64,000 bases of DNA from CBDBFG01 sp965204765 (lineage in GTDB: Bacteria; Pseudomonadota; Alphaproteobacteria; Caedimonadales; UBA9215). The stretch covers positions 183,107 through 247,106 of the forward strand of contig CBDBFG010000003.1 of NCBI GenBank assembly GCA_965204765.1. Direction: 5' to 3'. How positions within the stretch are numbered: the first letter of the stretch is position 1; the number at the start of each line of letters is the position of its first letter. The notes beneath the pieces are model-generated. The model saw nothing but the letters and a program-made list of their open reading frames with translations, had not been told where the DNA came from and ran no database searches. Of this stretch, positions 27,598 through 36,693 are shown piece by piece. Position numbers and translations under genes: made by a program.

Positions 27598-27626
27598 TTT
27601 GTAGCCTATATAAACTTAACCGTCAA
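27598..27626 (-). promoter_or_regulatory. promoter for the small RNA/arn leader
   Basis: On the minus strand TTGACG (27626-27621), a 17-base spacer and TACAAA (27603-27598). The -35 is strong and the -10 is of the CTACAA type seen in stable-RNA promoters of alphaproteobacteria. An overlapping TATATA further upstream is a competing -10 without a well-spaced -35. Confidence 0.5.
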
Positions 27627-27885
27627 CAAAAAAGTTTCAAAAAAGTAAAAAAGATACGTAAATTTCATTTAAAGAAATTATGTAACGTAAAATTGTGCAG
27701 AAATTTTGTTTTTTTGATATGCAGTCCCAACATATGATAACAGAATGCAACACCCTGCTTTTCTTGCTATATTAAGCTACCCTCAAAAACAATAGACCAA
27801 AGATCTATCAAAGAAATGTAAATACTATATTTCCGCCTAACGATATACATGCTATGGTGATCGTACAAAATCGAGGAAGTTTAGA
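27627..27885 (+). other. intergenic region upstream of rph
   Basis: Together with the small-RNA region this completes a gap of more than 500 bases between the divergent arnT and rph. No open reading frame looks real. The stretch is AT-rich with poly-A/T runs (27630-27655) and must contain the rph promoter. GAGGAAG just before the ATG at 27886 is the rph ribosome-binding site. Confidence 0.4.
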
Positions 27886-28614
27886 ATGCGTAATTCTGGA
27901 AGAAAGTACGATGAAATCAGGCCTGTGCAACTTGATATCGAATTTATGCCTAATGCAGATGGCGCATGTCTTATCAGCATGGGCAACACAAAAGTAAGCT
28001 GTACGGCTACTATAGAAGAAAAAGTACCTATTTTCTTACGTAATACCAATAGTGGGTGGGTAACAGCAGAATACAGCATGCTACCATGTTCGACTAATAC
28101 CAGAGTTACTAGAGAAGTAACAAAAGGCAAACTATCAGGAAGAACGCAAGAAATACAAAGGCTGATCGGCAGATCATTAAGAGCTGTTACCGATTTAAAA
28201 GGTTTTGGTGAAAGACAAATTATACTAGATTGTGATGTTATACAAGCAGATGGTGGAACTAGGACTGCATCAATAACCGGATGTTATGTTGCCCTATTTT
28301 TAGCATTCAAAAAATTGCAAAAAAAGAAGCTCATCACTAACATACCACTAACCGATAGCGTAGCTGCGATATCTTGCGGTATATACAATAATGAATCAAT
28401 TCTGGACTTGGATTACATAGAAGACTCTAATGCCCAAGCGGATGCCAATTTTGTTTTAACTGGTAACAATAAAATAGTCGAGATTCAAACCACCGCAGAA
28501 AAATCACCATTTGACTTTGAGCAATTTAGCACAATGTTTAAATTAGCTAAAAAAGGGCTAGCCGAGCTCACAGCATTACAAACTAAAATACTACTTAATA
28601 ATCACAATAATTAA
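27886..28614 (+). CDS. rph: ribonuclease PH
   Basis: A 242-residue phosphorolytic 3'-5' exoribonuclease of the RNase PH family, full length. The N-terminus RNSGRKYDEIRPVQ, the phosphate-site segment RTQEIQRLIGRSLRAV and the DCDVIQADGGTRTASITG motif are all present. It trims tRNA 3' ends, and hexamers act in the cytoplasm. GAGGAAG precedes the ATG. It is one base upstream of hemW, and the two are a common alphaproteobacterial neighbourhood. Confidence 0.97.
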   Translation: MRNSGRKYDEIRPVQLDIEFMPNADGACLISMGNTKVSCTATIEEKVPIFLRNTNSGWVTAEYSMLPCSTNTRVTREVTKGKLSGRTQEIQRLIGRSLRAVTDLKGFGERQIILDCDVIQADGGTRTASITGCYVALFLAFKKLQKKKLITNIPLTDSVAAISCGIYNNESILDLDYIEDSNAQADANFVLTGNNKIVEIQTTAEKSPFDFEQFSTMFKLAKKGLAELTALQTKILLNNHNN

Positions 28615-28615
28615 T

Positions 28616-29776
28616 ATGGATTTTGGACTATATATACATTGGCCTTTCTGTGCCTCAAAGTGCCCATATTGTGATTTTAATAGCCATGTAAGAAAGAACA
28701 TTGATGTAATGCAATGGGAAAAAGCCCTACTACAAGAATTAAAATATGTTGGGAATCAAACTAAGAATAGAACATTAAAAAGTGTGTTTTTTGGTGGTGG
28801 CACCCCATCATTGATGCCTCCCGGCACGGTGGAAAGCCTATTATCAAATTTAAACAATTACTGGAAAATACATGATGATATTGAAATTACCTTAGAAGGC
28901 AACCCCAACTCTATCGAATCGCAAAAATACAAAGATTTTAAAAAAGCAGGAGTCAATAGAGTTTCAATTGGTATACAATCCTTAAAAGATCGCTCCTTAA
29001 AATTTTTGGGCAGAACACATGGTGTCAACGAAGCAATCAAAGCATTAAATATAGCCACTTCTATCTTCGTCAGAGTATCATTTGATTTAATTTATGCCTT
29101 ACCACACCAAACCACTGCGCAGTGGAAACAAGAATTAACCGAAGCCTTAGCTATGACCAAAGGACATCTATCATTATATCAACTCACTATTGAAGAAGGC
29201 ACGCCGTTTTACTATCAACATAAACGTGGAGATTTGGTCACCCCAACCGCACAAAAATCGGCAAAATTATTTGAAATTACAAATGAAATACTATCTGCAC
29301 ATAATTACTATCCTTATGAAGTATCTAATTATGCTTTGCCCAATCACGAATGTATCCACAACAAAATTTATTGGCAATATATGGATTACGCCTGCATAGG
29401 TCCAGGAGCACATGGAAGAATCACCTTACAAAATAACAAATATGCGATAAAAAATTATAAAACTCCGGAAAAATGGTTAACCAAAGTACTACAAAATGGA
29501 CATGGACAAGAAATAGTAGAACATATATCACACAACCAGCAAATCACTGAACATCTCATTATGGGGTTCAGATTATATGAAGGAATCAATAAAAAACAAT
29601 TTTTCTCGCAGCATAACTTTGACTTGAATAAAATTAGCAATAACCCAACGATAAAAATGTTAAAACAACTCGGATTAATAACGGAAAACAATTCACATAT
29701 CGCTGTTTCCTCGCACGGAATGCTTAAACTAAACAAAATAATCGAACAAATCGCCTGTATACCAGAATTTACATGA
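28616..29776 (+). CDS. hemW: radical SAM heme chaperone HemW
   Basis: A 386-residue radical SAM protein of the HemN/HemW group. The Fe-S cluster motif is FCASKCPYCDF (C12, C16, C19), the SAM-binding FFGGGTPSLM follows, and VNRVSIGIQSL and GRTHGVNEA match HemW. HemW binds heme and is thought to deliver it to respiratory enzymes; older annotations call it oxygen-independent coproporphyrinogen oxidase. It is coupled to rph. Confidence 0.92.
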   Translation: MDFGLYIHWPFCASKCPYCDFNSHVRKNIDVMQWEKALLQELKYVGNQTKNRTLKSVFFGGGTPSLMPPGTVESLLSNLNNYWKIHDDIEITLEGNPNSIESQKYKDFKKAGVNRVSIGIQSLKDRSLKFLGRTHGVNEAIKALNIATSIFVRVSFDLIYALPHQTTAQWKQELTEALAMTKGHLSLYQLTIEEGTPFYYQHKRGDLVTPTAQKSAKLFEITNEILSAHNYYPYEVSNYALPNHECIHNKIYWQYMDYACIGPGAHGRITLQNNKYAIKNYKTPEKWLTKVLQNGHGQEIVEHISHNQQITEHLIMGFRLYEGINKKQFFSQHNFDLNKISNNPTIKMLKQLGLITENNSHIAVSSHGMLKLNKIIEQIACIPEFT

Positions 29777-30143
29777 GCAGCACAAATTTGTATTTATGCA
29801 TCGTATCCTAATGCCTAAACCAATACAACTTACCACGTTTACGCCAGTGATGATAAAAGATGATTACACTGATAAACATCAGTGCTTACCACTATTATAA
29901 AGCAAGACCAAAAAACACATTACTGCGCTTAATGTTATTAATTCTAATCATTATAACGCTTTAGAATACATATACGACGCAAACTTATGTGCATATACCC
30001 CATAATAACTAAATACATAAAAAAATATTCCAGCACTACAATTAAAATTATAAGACAACAACGCTAAATTTTATTTTACAGCATCCTAGATAAAAGGAAT
30101 TCGGCATGCGCATAAGTTTCTGTTCCCACTACACACAAAGCCT
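29777..30143. other. intergenic region between convergent hemW and mutL
   Basis: About 370 bases with no credible gene. One clear hairpin is present, CACTGAT/ATCAGTG with a four-base AAAC loop at 29867-29884, but no T tract follows on either strand. It may still act as a weak shared terminator for the two converging operons. The rest is AT-rich with no other structure that I can see. Confidence 0.5.
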
Positions 30144-31985
30144 CTAACGACGCCCAAATAATTTCTCTATATCCTTTTTTTCCAGTTTGACATATGTTGG
30201 TCTACCATGATTACATTGACCAGAATAGGGAGTTGATTCCATTTGACGTAACATTTCATTCATTTCTTGTATGGACAGTTTACGTCCGGCTCTTATACTA
30301 CCGTGACATGCCATAGTACCCAAAATATCATTGATATGATTCTGCACAACGATGGAAGTATCCATTTCTGCAATTTCTTCGGCAATATCCAACACTAATT
30401 TATTTATATCTATTTCTCCTATAATAGACGGTAGTTCTCTTACGATTATCGCATCATCACCAAACCCTTCGATAATAATTCCAAACTTACTTAACTCACT
30501 TTGGTAAGCTAGTATCTTATCAAGATGTTTTGCATCTAATTTGACGATTTCTGGCACCAATAGACATTGCGTCTTGATCTCAGAATTTTGTAAATCCAGT
30601 TTCATCTTCTCGTAAATTAACCGTTCATGAACCGCGTGCTGATCGACGATAACGATACTATCGGATGATTCGGCAACAATATACGTATTATGTAATTGCG
30701 TTCGTGCAAAACCTAGGGGATAAGCGGAAAAATCATCTTGCTCTGTATTATCTTGTGCTGCCCAATCTGGTGATGAATTATTTGGACTTACATGACTTTC
30801 TTGTAACTCATTACGCACAACAGCTGAATGATGATAGGGCATTACTCGGGAATATTGACGATCGTTACTGCCTAGATAATCACCCCCTATATTACCTGTT
30901 CTTTGATGACCAATGGTGAGTTTAGGTTGAGTATGTTCTGGTTGCATTACAGACAACGCATGTTCCGCCACAGTAGAAGATGCTTTAAACCCAGACTTCC
31001 TTAACGCACCACTTAAGGCACTAATTAACGAACTACGTACTTTCCCAGGATCACGAAACCTGACCTCTGTTTTTGCTGGATGCACATTGACATCAACTAA
31101 CAAAGGATCAATAGACAAATATAACACTACTATTGGATAACGATCTCGTGCCACAAAATCACTGTAAGCTATTTTCACTGCGTGATTCAATAATTTATCT
31201 TTTACTGACCTACCATTAACAAATAGATATTGTTGTTGGGCATTGGAACGATTCAGAGTAGGTAATCCAGCATAACCCTCTATTGCTATATCATCATGAG
31301 ACTGATTAACAACAGTAGAATTATCCACAAAATCCTTACCTATAATGTCTGCTAACCTAGAATACAAATCGTCTTTGTCACTATTACATTGATAATGAAA
31401 TAATGTTTTCTTCTCATTTTGCAAAGAAAAACTAATTGCAGGATACGCCATAGCTAAACGTTTAATGACATCAATAATATAATTAGTCTCTGTTTGTGCA
31501 GCTTTCAAAAACTTCAACCGCGCAGGAGTAGCAAAAAACAAATCGCTAACTTCTATTTTTGTACCTGCAACCCATGATGCAGGAATAATATCTTTGTTAT
31601 CTCCCCCCACAACATTGACAGCCCAAGCGTGATCTTCATCACCTTTTCGTTTTGAAGTAATGCGTAACCTAGCCACTGATCCTATCGAAGGAAGTGCCTC
31701 ACCTCTAAATCCCATAGTACTAATATTAAAAAGATCATGTTCTGGCAATTTTGAAGTGGCGTGCCGCTCAACACAAAGCTGTAAATCATTTTTATCCATA
31801 CCATTACCGTTATCTATAACGGAAATGTAACTTTTACCACCATCACGTATTGTAATAGAAATTTCTGAAGCACCAGCATCGATACTATTTTCAACCAATT
31901 CCTTGATAACAGAATAGGGTCTTTCTACCACTTCACCTGCTGCAATTTGATTAATCAAATTCTGCGGTAAAATCCTGATTTTCAT
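30144..31985 (-). CDS. mutL: DNA mismatch repair protein MutL
   Basis: A 613-residue MutL. The N-terminal GHKL ATPase has ELVENSIDAG, DNGNGMD and MGFRGEALPSI. A polar linker (about 335-425) leads to the C-terminal dimerisation domain. DQHAVHERLIYE (from D448) fits the DQHA-x2-E-x4-E metal site of endonuclease-type MutL, and ACHGSIRAG and CNHGRPT complete that site. It therefore nicks DNA itself, consistent with bacteria that lack MutH. The start overlaps the pgi stop by one base. Confidence 0.96.
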   Translation of the reverse strand: MKIRILPQNLINQIAAGEVVERPYSVIKELVENSIDAGASEISITIRDGGKSYISVIDNGNGMDKNDLQLCVERHATSKLPEHDLFNISTMGFRGEALPSIGSVARLRITSKRKGDEDHAWAVNVVGGDNKDIIPASWVAGTKIEVSDLFFATPARLKFLKAAQTETNYIIDVIKRLAMAYPAISFSLQNEKKTLFHYQCNSDKDDLYSRLADIIGKDFVDNSTVVNQSHDDIAIEGYAGLPTLNRSNAQQQYLFVNGRSVKDKLLNHAVKIAYSDFVARDRYPIVVLYLSIDPLLVDVNVHPAKTEVRFRDPGKVRSSLISALSGALRKSGFKASSTVAEHALSVMQPEHTQPKLTIGHQRTGNIGGDYLGSNDRQYSRVMPYHHSAVVRNELQESHVSPNNSSPDWAAQDNTEQDDFSAYPLGFARTQLHNTYIVAESSDSIVIVDQHAVHERLIYEKMKLDLQNSEIKTQCLLVPEIVKLDAKHLDKILAYQSELSKFGIIIEGFGDDAIIVRELPSIIGEIDINKLVLDIAEEIAEMDTSIVVQNHINDILGTMACHGSIRAGRKLSIQEMNEMLRQMESTPYSGQCNHGRPTYVKLEKKDIEKLFGRR

Positions 31986-33208
31986 TACACTTTACCACTC
32001 ATATATTGCTTAGTTAGCACTTTACTCTCCTCTACACCTGGCTGATCAAAAGGATCAACTCCCATATGACCAGCTACTATTATAGTTTCACACATGAAAT
32101 GAACAAGCAACTGTCCCAAAGTAGCCTCATCCATCTTCTCAAATGTGATTGCTCTAATTGGTCGCCCTATTTTCTTAAGAGAGTCTACCGTGGCCTTGGC
32201 TTCTAACAATAATAGATCACCCATGGTACGATGTTGGAAAAATTCGATTTCTGCATCATAATCTTCGTCCGCCATTATGTGGCTACCTTTAGATAACGAA
32301 TTTTCCAACAAAAACGTAAAACATTTATCATCTGGTCCATCACGATAGAGCTGCAATTGGCTGTGCTGATCAACCGTACCTAATGCACTAACCGGTGTAC
32401 TACCCTTGCCATCCTTACCTATACTTTCCGCCCAAAGTTGAGCGTACCATTTGGAAAATACATACATTTTATCCAAATAAGGCATCATGACTGATATATT
32501 ACGTCCTAAATTTAAACATTGATAAGCAAACTTAGCACTAATATCTACATAATGATTATGCCTATGTATAATAGATTCTAAATATTGCCTTGCGCTGGAC
32601 TGTAATTTTTCAACATCAACACCTGCAAGAGCTGCAGGTAACAAACCAACAACTGAAAATACCGAAAACCGTCCACCTATTTTCACATCATGCGCCAAAG
32701 TTTCTAAATTATATTTCATTGCTAATCTGGTTAGCGGGCTATCTTTTGGTTCCGTAATAACCACAAGATGTTTATTGATATCCAAACTATGTTTTTTCAG
32801 GCAATTAACCACACTTAGGGTTTGACACAAGGTTTCCGCAGTAGTACCAGACTTTGATATGGAAAAAAAACACGTCTTGGCTAAATCCAAATTTTGCACC
32901 AAGTCATCGAATGTATTATGATCAACATTATCGATAAAGTGTACATTACACTGCTTAAAACGATTATTACTTAATTCACATAACGTTTGTGCACCGAGTG
33001 ATGAACCTCCTGTACCTAAAAAAACAAAATTTTCAAATTTTCCTTTTATCTGCTTTGCTCTAATTATGATATCGTCCAGTAACGCTTGATCGTACAGTAC
33101 ATCCAAAAACCTATAAGAACCGTTTGCAAACTTAGCTTTAAAATCCTCTATAACGTCATCATTAGCCATTGATACAGGATCAAAATTATGAACATCCAAC
33201 TTAAACAT
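31985..33208 (-). CDS. pgi: glucose-6-phosphate isomerase
   Basis: A 407-residue sugar isomerase-fold protein. GTGGSSLGAQTL is the phosphate-binding start, GGRFSVFSVVGLLP and FDQPGVEESK are the two PGI signatures, and QHSQLQLYRDG holds the catalytic His region. It interconverts glucose-6-P and fructose-6-P. It is much shorter than the approximately 550-residue enterobacterial enzyme but like compact forms in some bacteria. Its presence argues against a lineage that has lost all upper glycolysis or gluconeogenesis. Confidence 0.93.
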   Translation of the reverse strand: MFKLDVHNFDPVSMANDDVIEDFKAKFANGSYRFLDVLYDQALLDDIIIRAKQIKGKFENFVFLGTGGSSLGAQTLCELSNNRFKQCNVHFIDNVDHNTFDDLVQNLDLAKTCFFSISKSGTTAETLCQTLSVVNCLKKHSLDINKHLVVITEPKDSPLTRLAMKYNLETLAHDVKIGGRFSVFSVVGLLPAALAGVDVEKLQSSARQYLESIIHRHNHYVDISAKFAYQCLNLGRNISVMMPYLDKMYVFSKWYAQLWAESIGKDGKGSTPVSALGTVDQHSQLQLYRDGPDDKCFTFLLENSLSKGSHIMADEDYDAEIEFFQHRTMGDLLLLEAKATVDSLKKIGRPIRAITFEKMDEATLGQLLVHFMCETIIVAGHMGVDPFDQPGVEESKVLTKQYMSGKV

Positions 33209-33269
33209 TAACTTTCTCTTCTTAATAAATAACTTATTTTATCATACCAAACTCACAAACCGCATGATT

Positions 33270-34559
33270 CTAGGAGTCCACGGGATCCCCAACAATAAAA
33301 AATACTAATTTATTAGTATTAAAAAACGATCTAGCAAACTTATTCACTTCACTTAGTTTAATCTCGTTAAGCATCTTCTCTCTCATATTAATGTATTCCG
33401 AAGGAAACTGATTTTGTTTGTAAAACAACAATTTATCAGCAATGGCTGATGTTGAAGATAAATTTAACACTTCTCTACCTATTAGGGCTCTTTTTGCATC
33501 TTGTAATTCTGATTCAGTTATGCCAAATGCCGACATCTTAGCAAACTCTTTTTTAATCAACTGTATAGCCTTATTAATATTATGGTTGCTACTACCTAAC
33601 CTACCAGACAAATGAGATACATAGTCACTATTATCCAAACTAGTATGCACACTATATGCATACCCATGTTTCTCTCTTATTTCCTGTATTAATCGAGAAG
33701 TAAAATCCCCTCCCAATACGTGATTTAGTAACATAAAAATCAAGATATTCTTATCCTTATACCCTATACCTTTGTGGTGAAAAGAACATACACTTTGCGG
33801 TATTTTTTTTCTTAATATATGAGTTTTATCATCATAGACAGCTTTTAATACTGGTAAACTTGCATCCGTTTTGCGACGTGGTAACTTGGCAAAGATACTA
33901 TCTACAAAATTCTCCGCTTGTTCAGGTGTTAAATTACCGCATAAGGTAATTTGCAAGCTATTACAATCAAGTATATTAGCAAGAAAACTTTTTATATCAC
34001 TGGACTTAATATTGTTTATCGATTGCTCGGTAGCACTAATGCCATATTGATGCGTACCATACATAAACCCAACAGCAGACTTATGCAGCAAATACTCAGG
34101 ATTTTTCAGCGAACTTCGCAAACTAACAACAGCATTGGACTTGATTAAATCAAGCTTGTCTGCAGGTAATAAAGGTTTATACAGAATATCTTTTAATACT
34201 AGGATAGCAGTATCTTTGTTACGCAATGTTGTCCTTAACCCTCCATAAAAATAATCTTTATCTGAACAGAAATATATACTGATAGAGTTTTGTGCTAATA
34301 ATTCACGTAGCTCTTTTGAGCTTCTCTTGCCTGCTCCATGCATTAACAATTGAGAGGTAATAGAGTTCAATCCAGACAAATTGCTATTTACATAAGCAGT
34401 ACCCCCACCTTTAAAACTGTACTTCATGGATATTACTGGCACATTCTTATCTTGAACAAACCAAAAACCAATACCACCCTTGGTCTGTAAGTGATGTACT
34501 TTCACTGCTTGCACGGCGAAAGTACAAACAATCATGCATATCCCATATAGATTACGCAT
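33270..34559 (-). CDS. M16-family peptidase-like protein, non-catalytic partner
   Basis: A 429-residue protein with an N-terminal signal peptide (about 1-18) and M16 fold features (RELLAQNSISIYFCSDKDYFYGG, GGDFTSRLIQEIREKHGYAYSVH). The zinc motif HxxEH is missing; the corresponding helix reads ITSQLLMHGAGKR. The C-terminal R/Y-containing substrate-binding region is kept. In M16 heterodimers (like mitochondrial MPP alpha/beta and bacterial pairs) this is the inactive, substrate-binding subunit. It lies 14 bases after the catalytic partner, and both are exported, so they probably act in the periplasm. Confidence 0.88.
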   Translation of the reverse strand: MRNLYGICMIVCTFAVQAVKVHHLQTKGGIGFWFVQDKNVPVISMKYSFKGGGTAYVNSNLSGLNSITSQLLMHGAGKRSSKELRELLAQNSISIYFCSDKDYFYGGLRTTLRNKDTAILVLKDILYKPLLPADKLDLIKSNAVVSLRSSLKNPEYLLHKSAVGFMYGTHQYGISATEQSINNIKSSDIKSFLANILDCNSLQITLCGNLTPEQAENFVDSIFAKLPRRKTDASLPVLKAVYDDKTHILRKKIPQSVCSFHHKGIGYKDKNILIFMLLNHVLGGDFTSRLIQEIREKHGYAYSVHTSLDNSDYVSHLSGRLGSSNHNINKAIQLIKKEFAKMSAFGITESELQDAKRALIGREVLNLSSTSAIADKLLFYKQNQFPSEYINMREKMLNEIKLSEVNKFARSFFNTNKLVFFIVGDPVDS

Positions 34560-34573
34560 TATTTTTCTCCTAA

Positions 34574-35902
34574 TTACGATTTATCAGGTAACAAATAACC
34601 TTCGACAACCCCTTGATGCAAGGAAAAATATTGCTTAAAGCTATTGTTAATATCAGATATATTCAATTTTTTAATATATTCTGGCTCATTCTCTATATCT
34701 TCTAGGGCAATACCTTTTACTAAAGGTTCAATCAGAGGTATTGCACCATATGTTAAACTATCTTGCAAATAATCAATACCTGAAAGCATTTGCAACTTTA
34801 CATTAGCAAATATTTCTTTATCAATCCCATTCTTAACAATCATTGCAATTTCTGTTTTTAACACATCTGCTAATTTGTGTTCTGACACTCCGGCAGAAGC
34901 TTCTGCTAAAATTGCGATAAAGGCCCCGTCAAGTGCATTCGGGTTATAATAAACATTTACATCAGTAGCAATCTTTAAATCCTCAACCAATCTTCTCCTT
35001 AATATACCATTAGCTTTATTGGTCAAAATACTACATACACAGCTTAATGCTAATGATACATTTGGTTTAGATTTTTGGTATGCTGGAGCATTTAATACCA
35101 ACGCAACCAATGGGGTAGAGATTTGATCTGATCTTTGCGCAATATTTATTTTATACGTTAGCTTTGGTTCACTGACCCTATTTCTACTAATATCATTTAC
35201 CAAAGGAATATCTGCATAATACTTCTCTGCTAATTTTCTTGCCTCGAATAAATTAATATCACCGCTCAATATGATAAATGCATTATTAGGAGCATACCAA
35301 CGTTTGTGAAAATCTAATACATCTTGCTTATTATAAGTATTTATTTCATGCCGCCATCCAATTGGAACTGTACCATAAGGATGGTGCCGATAAAATACAG
35401 ATAACAGGTGACTATAAAACTGCGATACAGGATTATTACCTATGCGCATATTTTGTTCATCTAATACAACTTGCTTTTCAGTATTTAACTGTTCGTCCAA
35501 TACTGTGATAGCACGCATCCTATCAGCTTCTGCAGCCATAACAGAGTCCAAATATCCCTTAGGAACAGATTCATAGTAATAAGTCATATCATACGATGTA
35601 ACCGCATTGATAGCCCCACCAACTTTCCCAACCTTTTTCATTAAGTCAGCAGCTGTGCTACCTTTGGGACCTTTAAACATCATATGCTCTAAAAAGTGTG
35701 CTAAACCAGACTTGCCCAAAGGGTCATCAGCACTCCCAACCTTATATACAACTATTTGTGTTACAACTGGTACTCTGTGATTAGGAATTATGTAAAACAC
35801 TAATCCATTTGGTAAAGAAAAAGTTTTGGCATTATAAAGTCCAGAGACTCCATTCTTGCATAAACAACACACCAACAAAAATGCACATATTCCTCTTACC
35901 AT
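34574..35902 (-). CDS. M16-family zinc peptidase, catalytic subunit
   Basis: A 442-residue periplasmic M16B peptidase. It has a signal peptide (1 to about 20) and the inverted zinc motif HFLEH at H69, E72 and H73, with a probable third ligand at E149 in VVLDEQNMR. The region NVYYNPNALDGAF and the C-terminal half complete the clamshell fold. It degrades or processes peptides together with the inactive subunit downstream. It is the upstream gene of the pair and follows the DUF3035 lipoprotein gene. Confidence 0.92.
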   Translation of the reverse strand: MVRGICAFLLVCCLCKNGVSGLYNAKTFSLPNGLVFYIIPNHRVPVVTQIVVYKVGSADDPLGKSGLAHFLEHMMFKGPKGSTAADLMKKVGKVGGAINAVTSYDMTYYYESVPKGYLDSVMAAEADRMRAITVLDEQLNTEKQVVLDEQNMRIGNNPVSQFYSHLLSVFYRHHPYGTVPIGWRHEINTYNKQDVLDFHKRWYAPNNAFIILSGDINLFEARKLAEKYYADIPLVNDISRNRVSEPKLTYKINIAQRSDQISTPLVALVLNAPAYQKSKPNVSLALSCVCSILTNKANGILRRRLVEDLKIATDVNVYYNPNALDGAFIAILAEASAGVSEHKLADVLKTEIAMIVKNGIDKEIFANVKLQMLSGIDYLQDSLTYGAIPLIEPLVKGIALEDIENEPEYIKKLNISDINNSFKQYFSLHQGVVEGYLLPDKS

Positions 35903-35933
35903 TACACCCTCTTCGTTTACCTATAAGCCTAAA

Positions 35934-36197
35934 CTATTTTTTGTCCATTTTCTGCAGTATAGAATTATATTGCGACATATCCTTTGGTAATTTGGCTTTT
36001 CTAACATTTTTTGCTTTACCTTCATTTTGTGGAGGCACCAAATTATAATTATTAGGAAATGACAAAGGTGGCTTTTCAATCACGTTAAATTCATTGTTAC
36101 TCTGTCTGGCAAGACCTAGAATATTCTTGGCCTTATCACAACTTGAAAGCAAACATAGCGCTGTCAATCCTATAGTAAATTTTACATATTTAAGCAT
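35934..36197 (-). CDS. DUF3035/BamF-like outer-membrane lipoprotein
   Basis: An 87-residue lipoprotein. The signal ends in the lipobox LLSSC (Cys 20), followed by a short polar protein with NEFNVIEKPPLSFPNNYNLVPP, which matches the DUF3035 pattern (NEF-x-V-x-x-PPL-x-x-P-x-x-x-L-PP) associated with the alphaproteobacterial BAM subunit BamF. It likely sits in the outer membrane. It overlaps lspA, the signal peptidase that would process it, by 8 bases. The family assignment rests on one motif. Confidence 0.65.
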   Translation of the reverse strand: MLKYVKFTIGLTALCLLSSCDKAKNILGLARQSNNEFNVIEKPPLSFPNNYNLVPPQNEGKAKNVRKAKLPKDMSQYNSILQKMDKK

Positions 36198-36693
36198 TGG
36201 TTTTTCCTTTCTTATTAATAAAAGATTCCATAATAATTAGACCAGCTCCAAAAGTAATAAAAATATCAGCAAAATTAAATACTGGCCATAAAAAATGTTT
36301 ATAATGAAGCAATAAAAAATCTAATACCGCATTGTATTTTATCCTATCATATACATTACCCAGAGCCCCTCCTATGATAAACCCTATTCCACAAGATAAT
36401 AACATATTATCAGAACGTAATAACCAGACAAATAATGCCATTATTATGATTAATGCCAACGCTATCAGACTATATGTGCCATACATGCCATAAGAGTCAA
36501 ACAAGCTAAAACTTACCCCTTTATTCCATGCTAAAGATATTTGAAAAAAATCCGTAATAATCAAGTTATGCTGACTATTGATGAAAAATTTCAAAATATA
36601 CACTTTACTAATATAATCTGCAATAAAACTAAGACAAGCGATAATAACACCTGTTAATACCATCATCTTATTCTTCACGACATGCCACCGCAT
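36190..36693 (-). CDS. lspA: lipoprotein signal peptidase II
   Basis: A 167-residue inner-membrane aspartyl protease with four helices. The catalytic motifs GNVYDRIKY (NxxDR) and FNFADIFI (FNxAD) each supply an Asp. It cleaves prolipoproteins before the lipobox Cys. The ATG at 36693 has AGGTG upstream and overlaps ileS by 26 bases. ATG codons at 36666 or 36663, just after the ileS stop, are alternatives. The ileS-lspA pairing is a very common bacterial arrangement. Confidence 0.95.
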   Translation of the reverse strand: MRWHVVKNKMMVLTGVIIACLSFIADYISKVYILKFFINSQHNLIITDFFQISLAWNKGVSFSLFDSYGMYGTYSLIALALIIIMALFVWLLRSDNMLLSCGIGFIIGGALGNVYDRIKYNAVLDFLLLHYKHFLWPVFNFADIFITFGAGLIIMESFINKKGKTNA

